NCBI GenBank assembly: GCA_947589515.1
Contig: CANQBE010000007.1
Span: forward strand, 1-37,772
Reading direction: 5' to 3'
Source of the DNA: an uncultured Bacilli bacterium
GTDB taxonomy: Bacteria > Bacillota_I > Bacilli_A > RF39 > UBA660
DNA length: 37,772 bases
Shown here: one piece after another, positions 1-8,986 of the stretch
How the letters are laid out: every line of letters starts with the position of its first letter
How positions within the stretch are numbered: the first letter of the stretch is position 1
Notes under the pieces: model-generated
Database searches by the model: none
Seen by the model: only the letters and a program-made list of their open reading frames with translations
Told to the model about the DNA's origin: nothing
Made by a program: the position numbers and the translations under genes

Positions 1-15
1 TATGATCATGAGAAA

Positions 16-207
16 GTGATGAAAAAGACAGAAAATTCGATTCGAGAAGAATCTTATGGTAAAGGATTAGAAAAAGGCAAAGAAGAAGGATCCAAGGAAA
101 AACAAATTGAGATAGCAAAAGCTATGTTAGCAAATAACGAACCAATAGAAAAAATCATCCAATATACAAATTTAACGGATGAAGAAATTCAATCTTTGCT
201 AGAGTAA
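16..207 (+). CDS. C-terminal part of Rpn-family recombination-promoting nuclease/putative transposase (PD-(D/E)XK), probably truncated by the window start
   Basis: Typical C-terminal motif [49 protein letters not shown]; the reading frame probably extends upstream of the window. Confidence 0.6.
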   Translation: MMKKTENSIREESYGKGLEKGKEEGSKEKQIEIAKAMLANNEPIEKIIQYTNLTDEEIQSLLE

Positions 208-242
208 AACATCTTAATTTATTATGAAATTTATTACAAAAG

Positions 243-272
243 GTTAGCAAAAATATTTTTGCTAACTTTTTT
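243..272. terminator. Intrinsic terminator hairpin between convergent genes
   Basis: gttagcaaaaa-ta-tttttgctaac perfect inverted repeat followed by a T run. Confidence 0.75.
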
Positions 273-1396
273 TATAAAAGTGCCATATAAATACAAACAG
301 CAGGATAAATGAAAACATGACCAGAAGTCAAAGAAATGAAAAGAAATAAAAGAAAAGAAATCTTATCTATTTTTTTCATTTTTTTAAAATCAATCAAGTA
401 AAGGATACTTCCTACAAAAAGAATCATACCAACAATTCCATAACGAAACCAAATATCAAAAATATCAATCTCTACCATTTTAACATCACTATTATTCATG
501 CCAATTCCAAAGAAGATATTACTAACATTTTGTTTCCTATAATAATCAAAATTATCTTTTAAAAAAGTCAGTCTATCATTATATACTATCCTATTAATAA
601 ATTCTAAAGAGAAAATATTTTCAACTTGAAAAAATTCTTGTTGAACCATCATATTATGATAAGTTCTAGTCTTGGTAAATAAAAATCCACCACCAACAAG
701 TAGAAAAATACTAAAGATAATAATTCCAACCTTTTCTATTTTTCTTCTACTAAAAAATAAAGCATCTTTTTTTTGCCATAATAAATAAAGAACACTAAAT
801 AAAATTCCTGCCATTAAGATCTTAGTACCAATTAATAAACTAATGATAAAAACACTAATAATAATTCCACCAACAACCCAATATTTTTTCATTTTTTGAA
901 AATAGTCTAAAACAATTGGTAATAATCCAACCAAAATAGCGCTAAATTCATTAATGGAAGAAAACAAACCTTTAAAACCACTTTTCCCATCTGTCTCTAG
1001 ATAAGCATTAGCACCTATCTTGAAAACATATGATAATAAATAAATTCCTACATAAGTAAGTAAAACCATGCTAAAGATTTTTTTCTTATCAACTGGAAAT
1101 ATATAATCTTTAAAATAAAGAATAGAAACTGGTAAATATAAAAACTTTAAAATAGCAGACAAACTAGCTATGATACCTATCCTGAAAGAAAATACTTGAA
1201 TTAGAAAATAAATCGTACTAAATCCAAATAACAAGAAAAGTAACTTGATTTCTTTTTTCTTAAGTATCAAAAAACAAGAAATTGCTAATAAGTAAATACC
1301 TCTCAGTAAGATACTAAATGGTAACCCTAAAAAACTAGCAACATCTAAGAAAGGTCCTAATAATATAAAGATGATAATCAAATATTCTTTTTTCAT
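272..1396 (-). CDS. Polytopic membrane protein, O-antigen ligase/polymerase-like
   Basis: 374 aa with many TM segments; 'FFGIGMNNSDVKMVEIDIFDIWFRYGIVGMILF' resembles the Wzy_C/O-antigen ligase motif region. Confidence 0.55.
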   Translation of the reverse strand: MKKEYLIIIFILLGPFLDVASFLGLPFSILLRGIYLLAISCFLILKKKEIKLLFLLFGFSTIYFLIQVFSFRIGIIASLSAILKFLYLPVSILYFKDYIFPVDKKKIFSMVLLTYVGIYLLSYVFKIGANAYLETDGKSGFKGLFSSINEFSAILVGLLPIVLDYFQKMKKYWVVGGIIISVFIISLLIGTKILMAGILFSVLYLLWQKKDALFFSRRKIEKVGIIIFSIFLLVGGGFLFTKTRTYHNMMVQQEFFQVENIFSLEFINRIVYNDRLTFLKDNFDYYRKQNVSNIFFGIGMNNSDVKMVEIDIFDIWFRYGIVGMILFVGSILYLIDFKKMKKIDKISFLLFLFISLTSGHVFIYPAVCIYMALL

Positions 1397-3028
1397 TTAC
1401 TTACTCCTATACTCTAAATAATGATAATATAATTCTGTTCCTTCTAGTGTAGAATCCAGTTCATAGGAAATATGAAAATCTTTAAGATTATATAAAATGC
1501 CATTCATTCCTTGACTATTAACGATAATAGATTGATTCGTTATTTGAGAAAAATCCTTCATAATTTGTATACTATTTTTGAAAGTAAAGAAAGTATTACC
1601 TGCTAAAGGAAGTAGTGTATTAACACTAATGAACATTACATATATGAAGTTTACTATTTTCCATTTTCCATAACGAAGTAACACATATAAAGATAAGATA
1701 ATAAATAGATAAAAATGTGGAGTATAACGAGCCCACCAACTTTCACTCATTCCTAACAACAATAATATAGTAATTCCTAAAGTATAAAGAATCCAACTTT
1801 CTTTTTTATAGTCTTTAAAATATTTGATAAAAATAATGATGCTACATAAGAACAATCCACTAAAGAAAATTCCCCATCCACTAATTCTTAAATCATTAGA
1901 CATAGCTGGAGTAAATTCTTCTGGGTAAACAGTAAATGGTATTTTTAATTCTGTCTGATCATGTTCTCTTAAATTATTAGCCTTAGAAAAAGTAGCGTAA
2001 AATAATTTTTCAAAAGTATTCATACTATTAAATTTTTTAGGTTGTTGCAAAGTAATGATATCCTCCCCCTTATCATCATAAAGAGGAAAAAAGGGATTCT
2101 GATGATCAATCGTATTTTTAATATAAGTGGGATAACCTACTATGACTAAACTAATGATAAATAAAGGGATGAAAAGAATACATAACTTTTGAAAAGTAGG
2201 AAGTAATGTTTTATTTCGGAATGCACGATATAAATATCTACAAACAAATAAGAAACTAAATACTAACAAGTAACCCAAACCATTAAATTTTATATTGGCT
2301 AAAAGAATAAAAGTGAGAATATAAACAAACCAGTTTTCTTGATTATGAAAATCATAATCGATCTTAATCAAACAGAAAATTGCCAGAAATAAAAATAAAC
2401 AAACTAATTGATCATTATAATAGGTAAATAATTGAGCAGCTGTAACAGGATTGAATACTGCTATCAGTGAAATGATAAAGGCTTTTTTCTGATCTAGTAT
2501 CGTTATTAATGTTGTAAATAAAAAAGAAAACACAATATATATCGCAAGAAAATTCATAGCCTTTCCAGACTCAATATTTCCAGTAAAAGCATAAAAATTA
2601 GCTGCTATTATCCAATTAGCTTTTGCATAGTGATCAATCCAAATACTATATTCGGTTAATGTCTTACTATCATCTGTTCTTTTTTGAATAACATCACTAC
2701 TTGATTGGTACACAGGATTAAATCCTTCTTTGAATACGCCAATAGCATCTTTATGATAAGTATTTCCATCACTTGAGCGATCAAACATAAAACTAGAAAT
2801 CAATACACTAATGACTATGATTCCTAAAGATAATAAAATGACTTGAATAATTTCTTTTTTTTCTTGCTTACTTCTAAATAAATAATATAAAATTCCAGTA
2901 ATGAATATAAAAAATGGTAAATGATATGGTGTGATGGAAACTTTAAAGAAAAATAAAAAAGTGCTTCCCATCGTAATGATACATAGTAACATCAATAAAA
3001 AAATTCCTATCTCTTTTATTTTCTTCAT
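1397..3028 (-). CDS. Polytopic membrane protein, probable GT-C/PMT-like glycosyltransferase
   Basis: 543 aa, about 12 TM segments, with a large extracytoplasmic loop after 'DRSSDGNTYHKDAI'; adjacent to the O-antigen-ligase-like gene with a 1-nt junction. Confidence 0.45.
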   Translation of the reverse strand: MKKIKEIGIFLLMLLCIITMGSTFLFFFKVSITPYHLPFFIFITGILYYLFRSKQEKKEIIQVILLSLGIIVISVLISSFMFDRSSDGNTYHKDAIGVFKEGFNPVYQSSSDVIQKRTDDSKTLTEYSIWIDHYAKANWIIAANFYAFTGNIESGKAMNFLAIYIVFSFLFTTLITILDQKKAFIISLIAVFNPVTAAQLFTYYNDQLVCLFLFLAIFCLIKIDYDFHNQENWFVYILTFILLANIKFNGLGYLLVFSFLFVCRYLYRAFRNKTLLPTFQKLCILFIPLFIISLVIVGYPTYIKNTIDHQNPFFPLYDDKGEDIITLQQPKKFNSMNTFEKLFYATFSKANNLREHDQTELKIPFTVYPEEFTPAMSNDLRISGWGIFFSGLFLCSIIIFIKYFKDYKKESWILYTLGITILLLLGMSESWWARYTPHFYLFIILSLYVLLRYGKWKIVNFIYVMFISVNTLLPLAGNTFFTFKNSIQIMKDFSQITNQSIIVNSQGMNGILYNLKDFHISYELDSTLEGTELYYHYLEYRSK

Positions 3029-3187
3029 TTTATCCCAACTTTCTATAGTTCTATTCTATCATGAACGAATTTAGAAAGATAGCAAAATTTAGTTTTGCTA
3101 GCAATTTTCTTTTGACATTATTTTTTGAAATATAGTTCTCGTTTTTCATTTCTTATTATATAATAAAGATATAATAGAGGTGATATT

Positions 3188-4684
3188 ATGGAAGAAAGAA
3201 ATCGAAAAGAACAGATATTTCAAATTTTTACTTATTTTTGTTTAGCACTAGCATTAGTATCTACAGTTTCCTATATGATTTATGTCATTTTGAATAGTTC
3301 TAATCTACAAAAACAAATTGTAAGTATCATTAGTGTAATTATTCTGGCTATTTTTTCCGTCTTGTATGTCGTCATGGGGATGTTCGCTAAGAGTAAAAAA
3401 GTGAAAATATTTTTAATCATCGGTTCTCTTCTACTTTCTTTTTACAGTATGTTTCAATTATTAACGGGAATTTTTTCGACAAATGATTATGTATTAGATT
3501 TTACAGGAAAAGATATTAAAGAAGTCGTAAGTTGGGCTGATGAGAGAAATATTTTAGTAGAACAAACTTTTCAAAATAGCGATGAGATTGAAAAGTATAA
3601 AGTAATGGAACAAGATACAAAAGCAGGTACTTCTACGAAAAAGATCCAAAAAATTAAAGTGATTGTATCAGATGGTCCTGATGAAAACAAAAAAACAGAA
3701 ATCACTAACATGATTGGTTGGAAATTAGATGACGTAATTCAATTTATTGAAGAAAATCACTTAACGAATGTAACGATTTTATTTGAATTTAACGAAGAAA
3801 TAGAAAAAGATATTATTTTTGAACAAGATGTAATTGATAAAATTCAAAGAAAGGAACCAATTACTTTAAAATCATCTTTAGGAAAAGAAGAAGATTTACC
3901 TTCAGTAACGATGGCAAATTTAGTGGGATTAGATACTTTCCATGCTCTTATTTACTTAGGTAGAAATCATTTAAATTATCAAATCGAATACGCTTATAGT
4001 GAAGATCAAGAAGAAGGTACTGTTTTAAAACAAAGTATCAGTAAATTTAAAATTATTCATCCTAACGACAAAACCCAAATCACAATCACAATTGCAAAAG
4101 AGAATGAAATTACAGTAACTGATTTGAGTAAGATGAATCAAGCAGAAGTTACCACTTGGGCTACCAATAATCGATTAAAAGTTGAATTTCAAGAAGATTG
4201 GGATGATACCATCAAAAAAGGAAAAGTCATTTCTTATTCCCCTACAAAGGGAACCAATCTAGAAGTTGGAGATACGATTACTGTTACCATATCCAAGGGA
4301 CCTCTTCGAATGATTGCATTTAAAGATATAGACAGTTTTAAAAAATGGGCAGATGAAAATAACGTCATTTACTCTATTGATTACCAATTTAGTGATACGA
4401 TAGAATCTGGTCAATTAATTTCTTCTTCTCATAAAAAGGATGAAATAATTAAAAATAATGATACGGTAAAATTAATAATTTCACAAGGTGGAAATACTAC
4501 AGTTCCTAATTTAATAGGAATGACAAAAGAAGAAGCAGAAAAAAATTGTAAGAAGGCTAATATCAACTGTAAATTTGTATACGAGGGTAAAAATCAGGAA
4601 AATACCACGGTAATAAAACAATCCATGAGAAGTGGAAGTACAGTTCCTGATAATACTACAGTTACTGTTACTTTAGGAAAATAA
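3188..4684 (+). CDS. Membrane-anchored multi-PASTA-domain protein without a kinase domain
   Basis: N-terminal TM segments, then repeated PASTA signatures such as 'TVPNLIGMTKEEAEKNCKKANINCKFVYEGKN...VIKQSMRSGSTVPDNTTVTVTLGK' and 'KGKVISYSPTKGTNLEVGDTITVTISKG'. Confidence 0.8.
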   Translation: MEERNRKEQIFQIFTYFCLALALVSTVSYMIYVILNSSNLQKQIVSIISVIILAIFSVLYVVMGMFAKSKKVKIFLIIGSLLLSFYSMFQLLTGIFSTNDYVLDFTGKDIKEVVSWADERNILVEQTFQNSDEIEKYKVMEQDTKAGTSTKKIQKIKVIVSDGPDENKKTEITNMIGWKLDDVIQFIEENHLTNVTILFEFNEEIEKDIIFEQDVIDKIQRKEPITLKSSLGKEEDLPSVTMANLVGLDTFHALIYLGRNHLNYQIEYAYSEDQEEGTVLKQSISKFKIIHPNDKTQITITIAKENEITVTDLSKMNQAEVTTWATNNRLKVEFQEDWDDTIKKGKVISYSPTKGTNLEVGDTITVTISKGPLRMIAFKDIDSFKKWADENNVIYSIDYQFSDTIESGQLISSSHKKDEIIKNNDTVKLIISQGGNTTVPNLIGMTKEEAEKNCKKANINCKFVYEGKNQENTTVIKQSMRSGSTVPDNTTVTVTLGK

Positions 4685-4718
4685 AGAAGGCACTAATCAT
4701 TAGTGTCTTCTTTATTTT
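4685..4718 (+). terminator. Intrinsic terminator after the PASTA gene
   Basis: aagaaggcactaat/cattagtgtcttctt hairpin followed by tattttg. Confidence 0.7.
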
Positions 4719-4791
4719 GATTTAAAAATACCATTTCTATTTCGTTTTAATTATTTACCTAACAATATTCTCATACCTACCATATTACCAT

Positions 4792-5253
4792 CTACATTTT
4801 CCTGATTTCATATTTTAAAGCTTTGCATTTATCATCTATCAAAAACTTTCCTTCGAATAATTCGTCTTTAAAAAGATATGGTGTAAATTTCTCATTTTGA
4901 TCAAATTGTTTGATGGATAATAAATCATCTATTTTTATCCATTCTAAATTTCCTTCTGTAGAAGTTTTCGTTAATTCTCCTCTATATTCCTCAGCAGTAT
5001 ATATAAATATAATACCTTCAGTGGAAGCATGCCAATAGGATATTCCCTGAAGTCTTGGATTAATTAAAGTTAATCCAGTTTCTTCATAAAACTCTCTAAT
5101 AATACAATCTAGTGGTGTTTCTCCAGACTCAAACTTACCACCAGGAGGAGCATATACTTGTCCCCACTTTTTAGTAAATTTTATCATTAAAACTTCATTA
5201 TCTTTTTTTAAATAGCATGCTGTTGAATTATAATGAACAATTCTATCTTTCAT
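4792..5253 (-). CDS. NUDIX hydrolase
   Basis: NUDIX box 'GGKFESGETPLDCIIREFYEETGL'. The listed ORF starts at 5271, but the RBS (ggagg) lies inside it; ATG at 5253 (MKDRIVHYN) is the likely start. Confidence 0.85.
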   Translation of the reverse strand: MKDRIVHYNSTACYLKKDNEVLMIKFTKKWGQVYAPPGGKFESGETPLDCIIREFYEETGLTLINPRLQGISYWHASTEGIIFIYTAEEYRGELTKTSTEGNLEWIKIDDLLSIKQFDQNEKFTPYLFKDELFEGKFLIDDKCKALKYEIRKM

Positions 5254-5269
5254 AAATACCTCCAAAATC

Positions 5270-5291
5270 AATATAACATATACGTTATATT
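5270..5291. promoter_or_regulatory. Palindrome overlapping the putative promoter of the NUDIX gene (candidate operator)
   Basis: AATATAAC-atatac-GTTATATT, perfect 8-bp arms just upstream of the RBS. Confidence 0.35.
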
Positions 5292-5330
5292 ATACCATTC
5301 AAAATTATTTTTTCAATTTTTTCATTTAAA

Positions 5331-5362
5331 AAGGCACTAATCATTAGTGTCTTCTTTATTTT
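5331..5362. terminator. Terminator-like hairpin overlapping the 3' end of the 460-aa gene
   Basis: ggcactaatcattagtgtc stem with flanking A/T tracts; 32 nt identical to 4687-4718. Confidence 0.5.
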
Positions 5363-6719
5363 CCTTTTTAGTTTTAGAATTTTTTGGTTTCTTATTTATG
5401 AATTCTTCTTTCGCCGCTAGTTCTTCCTTTAAACTATCAATCTTTCTTAACAATTTTTTCTTAATTTTTCCTTTAGAACAAACTTCAATAATTGTAATGA
5501 TTAGTAGTACTAAGGATAGACCAATCATTCCTAATAAAACCATTTTATATTCTTGAATTTTTTGATTAAAATCTTGTTGCATATCATCTACTAAATCATT
5601 CATATAAATCTGTATGGTCTGATCTTTGATATGATATAAGTACCAATTTTTATTACCTGTTTCTAAATCCAATCCGTATACTAAAACATAATCTTTATTA
5701 CTATCACTTTGATAAACATGATATTCTTGATTTTCTATCGTAACTGTTGTTTTTTGGAAACCTTCTATTTCCTCATCAGTATCTTCAAAAATAATCGTTT
5801 TACTCATAGAAGTTAAAAATTCATATTTTGAATAAAAATCTGCTTTTTCATCATATTGAAATAAAGAAATGGTACCATTTTCATTCTTTAAACCCACTAA
5901 AGTAATATCTAGAGTCTCATTATAGAAAGCAGGAATTTCCGTTTCATTGATAGTTACTTTTATAGTTTCAAATCCTTCAGGCTTTGTTAGAGCACTTTCT
6001 CTTTTTACAATGGTATATTTTTTATGATCAATTTCTTTTTCAATAGGATTACTATCTTTAACGATAGCATTAATGGTATAAATTTTACTAGAACCAGTTT
6101 CAGAAGTTACTTTAATTTCAAATTTATTATCTCCCTCTTGAACATCTTTCTCCCCTAATCCATCGATACTAGCATAACTATCTTCCTTAGTAGCATTAAT
6201 TTTAATTTTTTCCACATTAGAATCTAAATTTACGGTATACTCTAGAGTATCTTTATTAAAATCAGGACTTAAAGAAAAACCTTCAACAGATAAACTTTTT
6301 AAATTATTATTAGTAGATTTTTCACGAGGTTTCACAACATTAATGGTAACCGATTTAGTAACATTAGTCCAATTTGAATGATCAGCATCTATAACTTTTC
6401 CATTAATAGTACATTGTACTTTGCCAACTGATGTAGGCTTAATAGTTAAGTATTTTGAATTAGATTTTGTAGTATTTTCCATTGTTTCAAATTTTAAATC
6501 AACGCTACTATTTACCCCAGAACCACTACATTTCAAGGAACCTTCAATAAAGAAGATTGGTTGATTTGATGAAATAGTACTCGTAATTTTAACAGAAGTA
6601 CCTATCACTACATTATCACTACTTGCAGAAATAGATGCATTAATCGTAGAGGCATCTACAGCATTAGCCATCAGGAAAAAACATCCAAAACCAAAAAATA
6701 AATATTTTATTTTACCCAT
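5337..6719 (-). CDS. Secreted, membrane-anchored protein with an N-terminal Ig/cohesin-like region, a cadherin-like beta-sandwich domain and a C-terminal TM plus charged tail
   Basis: Signal peptide; 'NNNLKSLSVEGFSLSPDFNKDTLEYTVNLDSNVEKIKINATKEDSYASIDGLGEKDVQEGDNKFEIKVTSETGSSKIYTINAIVK' is a typical cadherin-like (PF12733-type) repeat; TM 'MVLLGMIGLSLVLLIITIIEV' then a Lys-rich tail. Confidence 0.65.
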   Translation of the reverse strand: MGKIKYLFFGFGCFFLMANAVDASTINASISASSDNVVIGTSVKITSTISSNQPIFFIEGSLKCSGSGVNSSVDLKFETMENTTKSNSKYLTIKPTSVGKVQCTINGKVIDADHSNWTNVTKSVTINVVKPREKSTNNNLKSLSVEGFSLSPDFNKDTLEYTVNLDSNVEKIKINATKEDSYASIDGLGEKDVQEGDNKFEIKVTSETGSSKIYTINAIVKDSNPIEKEIDHKKYTIVKRESALTKPEGFETIKVTINETEIPAFYNETLDITLVGLKNENGTISLFQYDEKADFYSKYEFLTSMSKTIIFEDTDEEIEGFQKTTVTIENQEYHVYQSDSNKDYVLVYGLDLETGNKNWYLYHIKDQTIQIYMNDLVDDMQQDFNQKIQEYKMVLLGMIGLSLVLLIITIIEVCSKGKIKKKLLRKIDSLKEELAAKEEFINKKPKNSKTKKENKEDTND

Positions 6720-6728
6720 TTTATTCTC

Positions 6729-8825
6729 CTATTGTTCAATATTAATATATCCATAATAATGTCTTAATACCTGTGATGCATCCAATTTATCAATATTACC
6801 ATCTTTATTGATATCTAAAGATTTTTTTCGAATATCATCATACTTAACATAACCATAATATTGTCTTAATATTTCAGCACAATCAAGCTTATCGATACTT
6901 CCATCTCCATTACTATCTCCGTAAATCAAAACAGATAAACGTTCTGTAATACCTGAAGTAATATTTACTTGATCTCCAGTACCAATTTTACCAGTTGTTT
7001 TTTCTTTTCCATTGCTATCAGTAATCACAACCTCACCACCAGCAGTAGTTAAACTATTTTTAATAGCTTCTACAGTAGTACCTGGTGTAATCCCTGAAAT
7101 GATTCCATTTTCATAATGATAATTTGCTTCTTTTACAATATCAGAAACTGCTTTTGGTTTTGGTGTTTCTGTTTTTGGATCATTAGGTTCTTCTTTAGGA
7201 CTAGGATCAGGAACTGTTGGTGGAACACTAGGCACTGCTTGCACAGGTGTATTTACTTTATTAAAATAAGCAGCTGAAACATATACATAAGAACCATTCC
7301 AATTATATTTAACTCTAGGATTACTTTTAGAATCTCCTGTATAATTTAAATTATCATCTATAGTAGGATCACTCATTACCTTATACCAAGTAGTATTTCC
7401 ATTTACTGATGGTCCTTGTGTTTCTTCAACAACGGCTACTGCAGAATCTTTCACTTTATACTGATAATAATCTTTCGAAACGTAATCTCCGCCTGGTGTT
7501 TTCATAGCATAAACAGTATTATTATAATTATCATTTAAAACAGCTATTTGTACTACATTGTGATCTTGAAAACCAAACATACTGTCTATATCATAATAAT
7601 ATGCTGCTGCTTTTTCTCCCCAAAAAGGATCTGATGCATATTTATAATTTAATCCTTGGCTTTTATTTCCTAAATTGGCTCCTTTATATCTATCATAATA
7701 TTCACCTGGTTGTAAAAATTTATAAGAAAGCCATGAATAAGCATAACTATAGATACAATCTTCCACAGTAGCAAATACATCAGCAGATGTACCAGGAGAA
7801 GCATCAACTGCATTTAATCCAAATAAATTATTTTTTGCTTGAGCAATTGGACTTAGCCCTCTTCCAGATTCATTCATTCCAATTGCCATCATTAAAATAG
7901 CATTGACCCCATAATTATCTTGCGCATTGATAAAATATTGACCAGTATTTAACATTTTAGAAGTAGCATCAGAAATTCTCTTGGATAAATACTGATTAAT
8001 ATTTTCCATATTATAATTAGTCTTTGTTCGAAAAGATAGATATTGATAATAGTTATAATACGGATTATCTTTATTTACGGAATGTTCATAAGTATTATTT
8101 CTATAATCATTTAATAGTGTCTTCATATCTGTATAAAAATAATGTCCATCGTAACTATAGTAAGTACCTACTTCTAGCATACTTGGTTTTCTATCAATAG
8201 TAAGAGAAGAACCACTTTTTCCATAAACATTACCTGGAAAAATATGAGTTATTTTATCATTTGTTACTAGATAAGACTGCGGAGTTTTAGCCCAAGCAAG
8301 AGGAACAATATCATATAATTTTAATGTTCCATCATATTTATTCATCCAACCTATTAATCCGGCTACTTTTATTTTTGCTCTTTTTGTTTGATAATCTATT
8401 TCTAATAATGCAGCATCATCAGGAGTACCACCTTTGATATAAGCACCATTAGTAACATTAGAATTTTTGTCAATATAAATAGAATCATAATTTTGATGAC
8501 CCGCAGGAAAACTAATTTCATAATCAATAACGGCATACTTAGCATCAATAATAACACCCTGCTCTATTAATACCAAATTATCATTATCTGTTTCATTCAT
8601 TATTTTTTTTGCTTCTTCATAAGTATCATAACATTCTACTTTTGTGATAGAACCATCCTCATTAGCGGAAGCAAGTTCAATTTTACTACACTCACTTACT
8701 CTAGTTAGTAATTGATCAGGAGTTAAAGCATTCACAGAAAAAGATGTGATAAAAAAGACAAAAATTAATAAGAATAAAGATAGCATTCTCTTTTTCATTT
8801 TCTCACTCCTTTGATAATTTCTCAA
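6729..8825 (-). CDS. Secreted glucosaminidase-type peptidoglycan hydrolase with a C-terminal type I dockerin
   Basis: Glucosaminidase-like 'ILMMAIGMNESGRGLSPIAQAKNNLFGLNAVDASPG...EDCIYSYAYSWLSYKFLQPGEYYDRYKGANLGNKSQGLNYKYASDPFWGEKAAAYYYDID'; dockerin duplicated segments 'GDSNGDGSIDKLDCAEILRQYYGY' and 'LDINKDGNIDKLDASQVLRHYYGY'. Likely start at MKKRML, downstream of the listed ATG. Confidence 0.85.
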   Translation of the reverse strand: MRNYQRSEKMKKRMLSLFLLIFVFFITSFSVNALTPDQLLTRVSECSKIELASANEDGSITKVECYDTYEEAKKIMNETDNDNLVLIEQGVIIDAKYAVIDYEISFPAGHQNYDSIYIDKNSNVTNGAYIKGGTPDDAALLEIDYQTKRAKIKVAGLIGWMNKYDGTLKLYDIVPLAWAKTPQSYLVTNDKITHIFPGNVYGKSGSSLTIDRKPSMLEVGTYYSYDGHYFYTDMKTLLNDYRNNTYEHSVNKDNPYYNYYQYLSFRTKTNYNMENINQYLSKRISDATSKMLNTGQYFINAQDNYGVNAILMMAIGMNESGRGLSPIAQAKNNLFGLNAVDASPGTSADVFATVEDCIYSYAYSWLSYKFLQPGEYYDRYKGANLGNKSQGLNYKYASDPFWGEKAAAYYYDIDSMFGFQDHNVVQIAVLNDNYNNTVYAMKTPGGDYVSKDYYQYKVKDSAVAVVEETQGPSVNGNTTWYKVMSDPTIDDNLNYTGDSKSNPRVKYNWNGSYVYVSAAYFNKVNTPVQAVPSVPPTVPDPSPKEEPNDPKTETPKPKAVSDIVKEANYHYENGIISGITPGTTVEAIKNSLTTAGGEVVITDSNGKEKTTGKIGTGDQVNITSGITERLSVLIYGDSNGDGSIDKLDCAEILRQYYGYVKYDDIRKKSLDINKDGNIDKLDASQVLRHYYGYINIEQ

Positions 8826-8986
8826 CTATATTATATCAATAAAAAAGCAGAAAGTCATTAATCGACATTTTATTTTTAGAAAATTTACATTTTTCTATCA
8901 TATAAGTGTCAACTCATTTTATTTTCTAATACAAAATTGTATAATTTATCATTTTTGGATATAATGTAAATAGAGAGGATAGACCT

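Noticed and set aside
3080-3100. tagcaaaa-tttag-ttttgcta hairpin as a terminator
   Set aside because: Lies between divergently transcribed genes where no terminator is expected; could be an operator or a chance AT-rich hairpin, too weak to call.
5347-5556. Plus-strand ORF, 69 aa
   Set aside because: Antisense to the well-supported 460-aa gene; no family or RBS.
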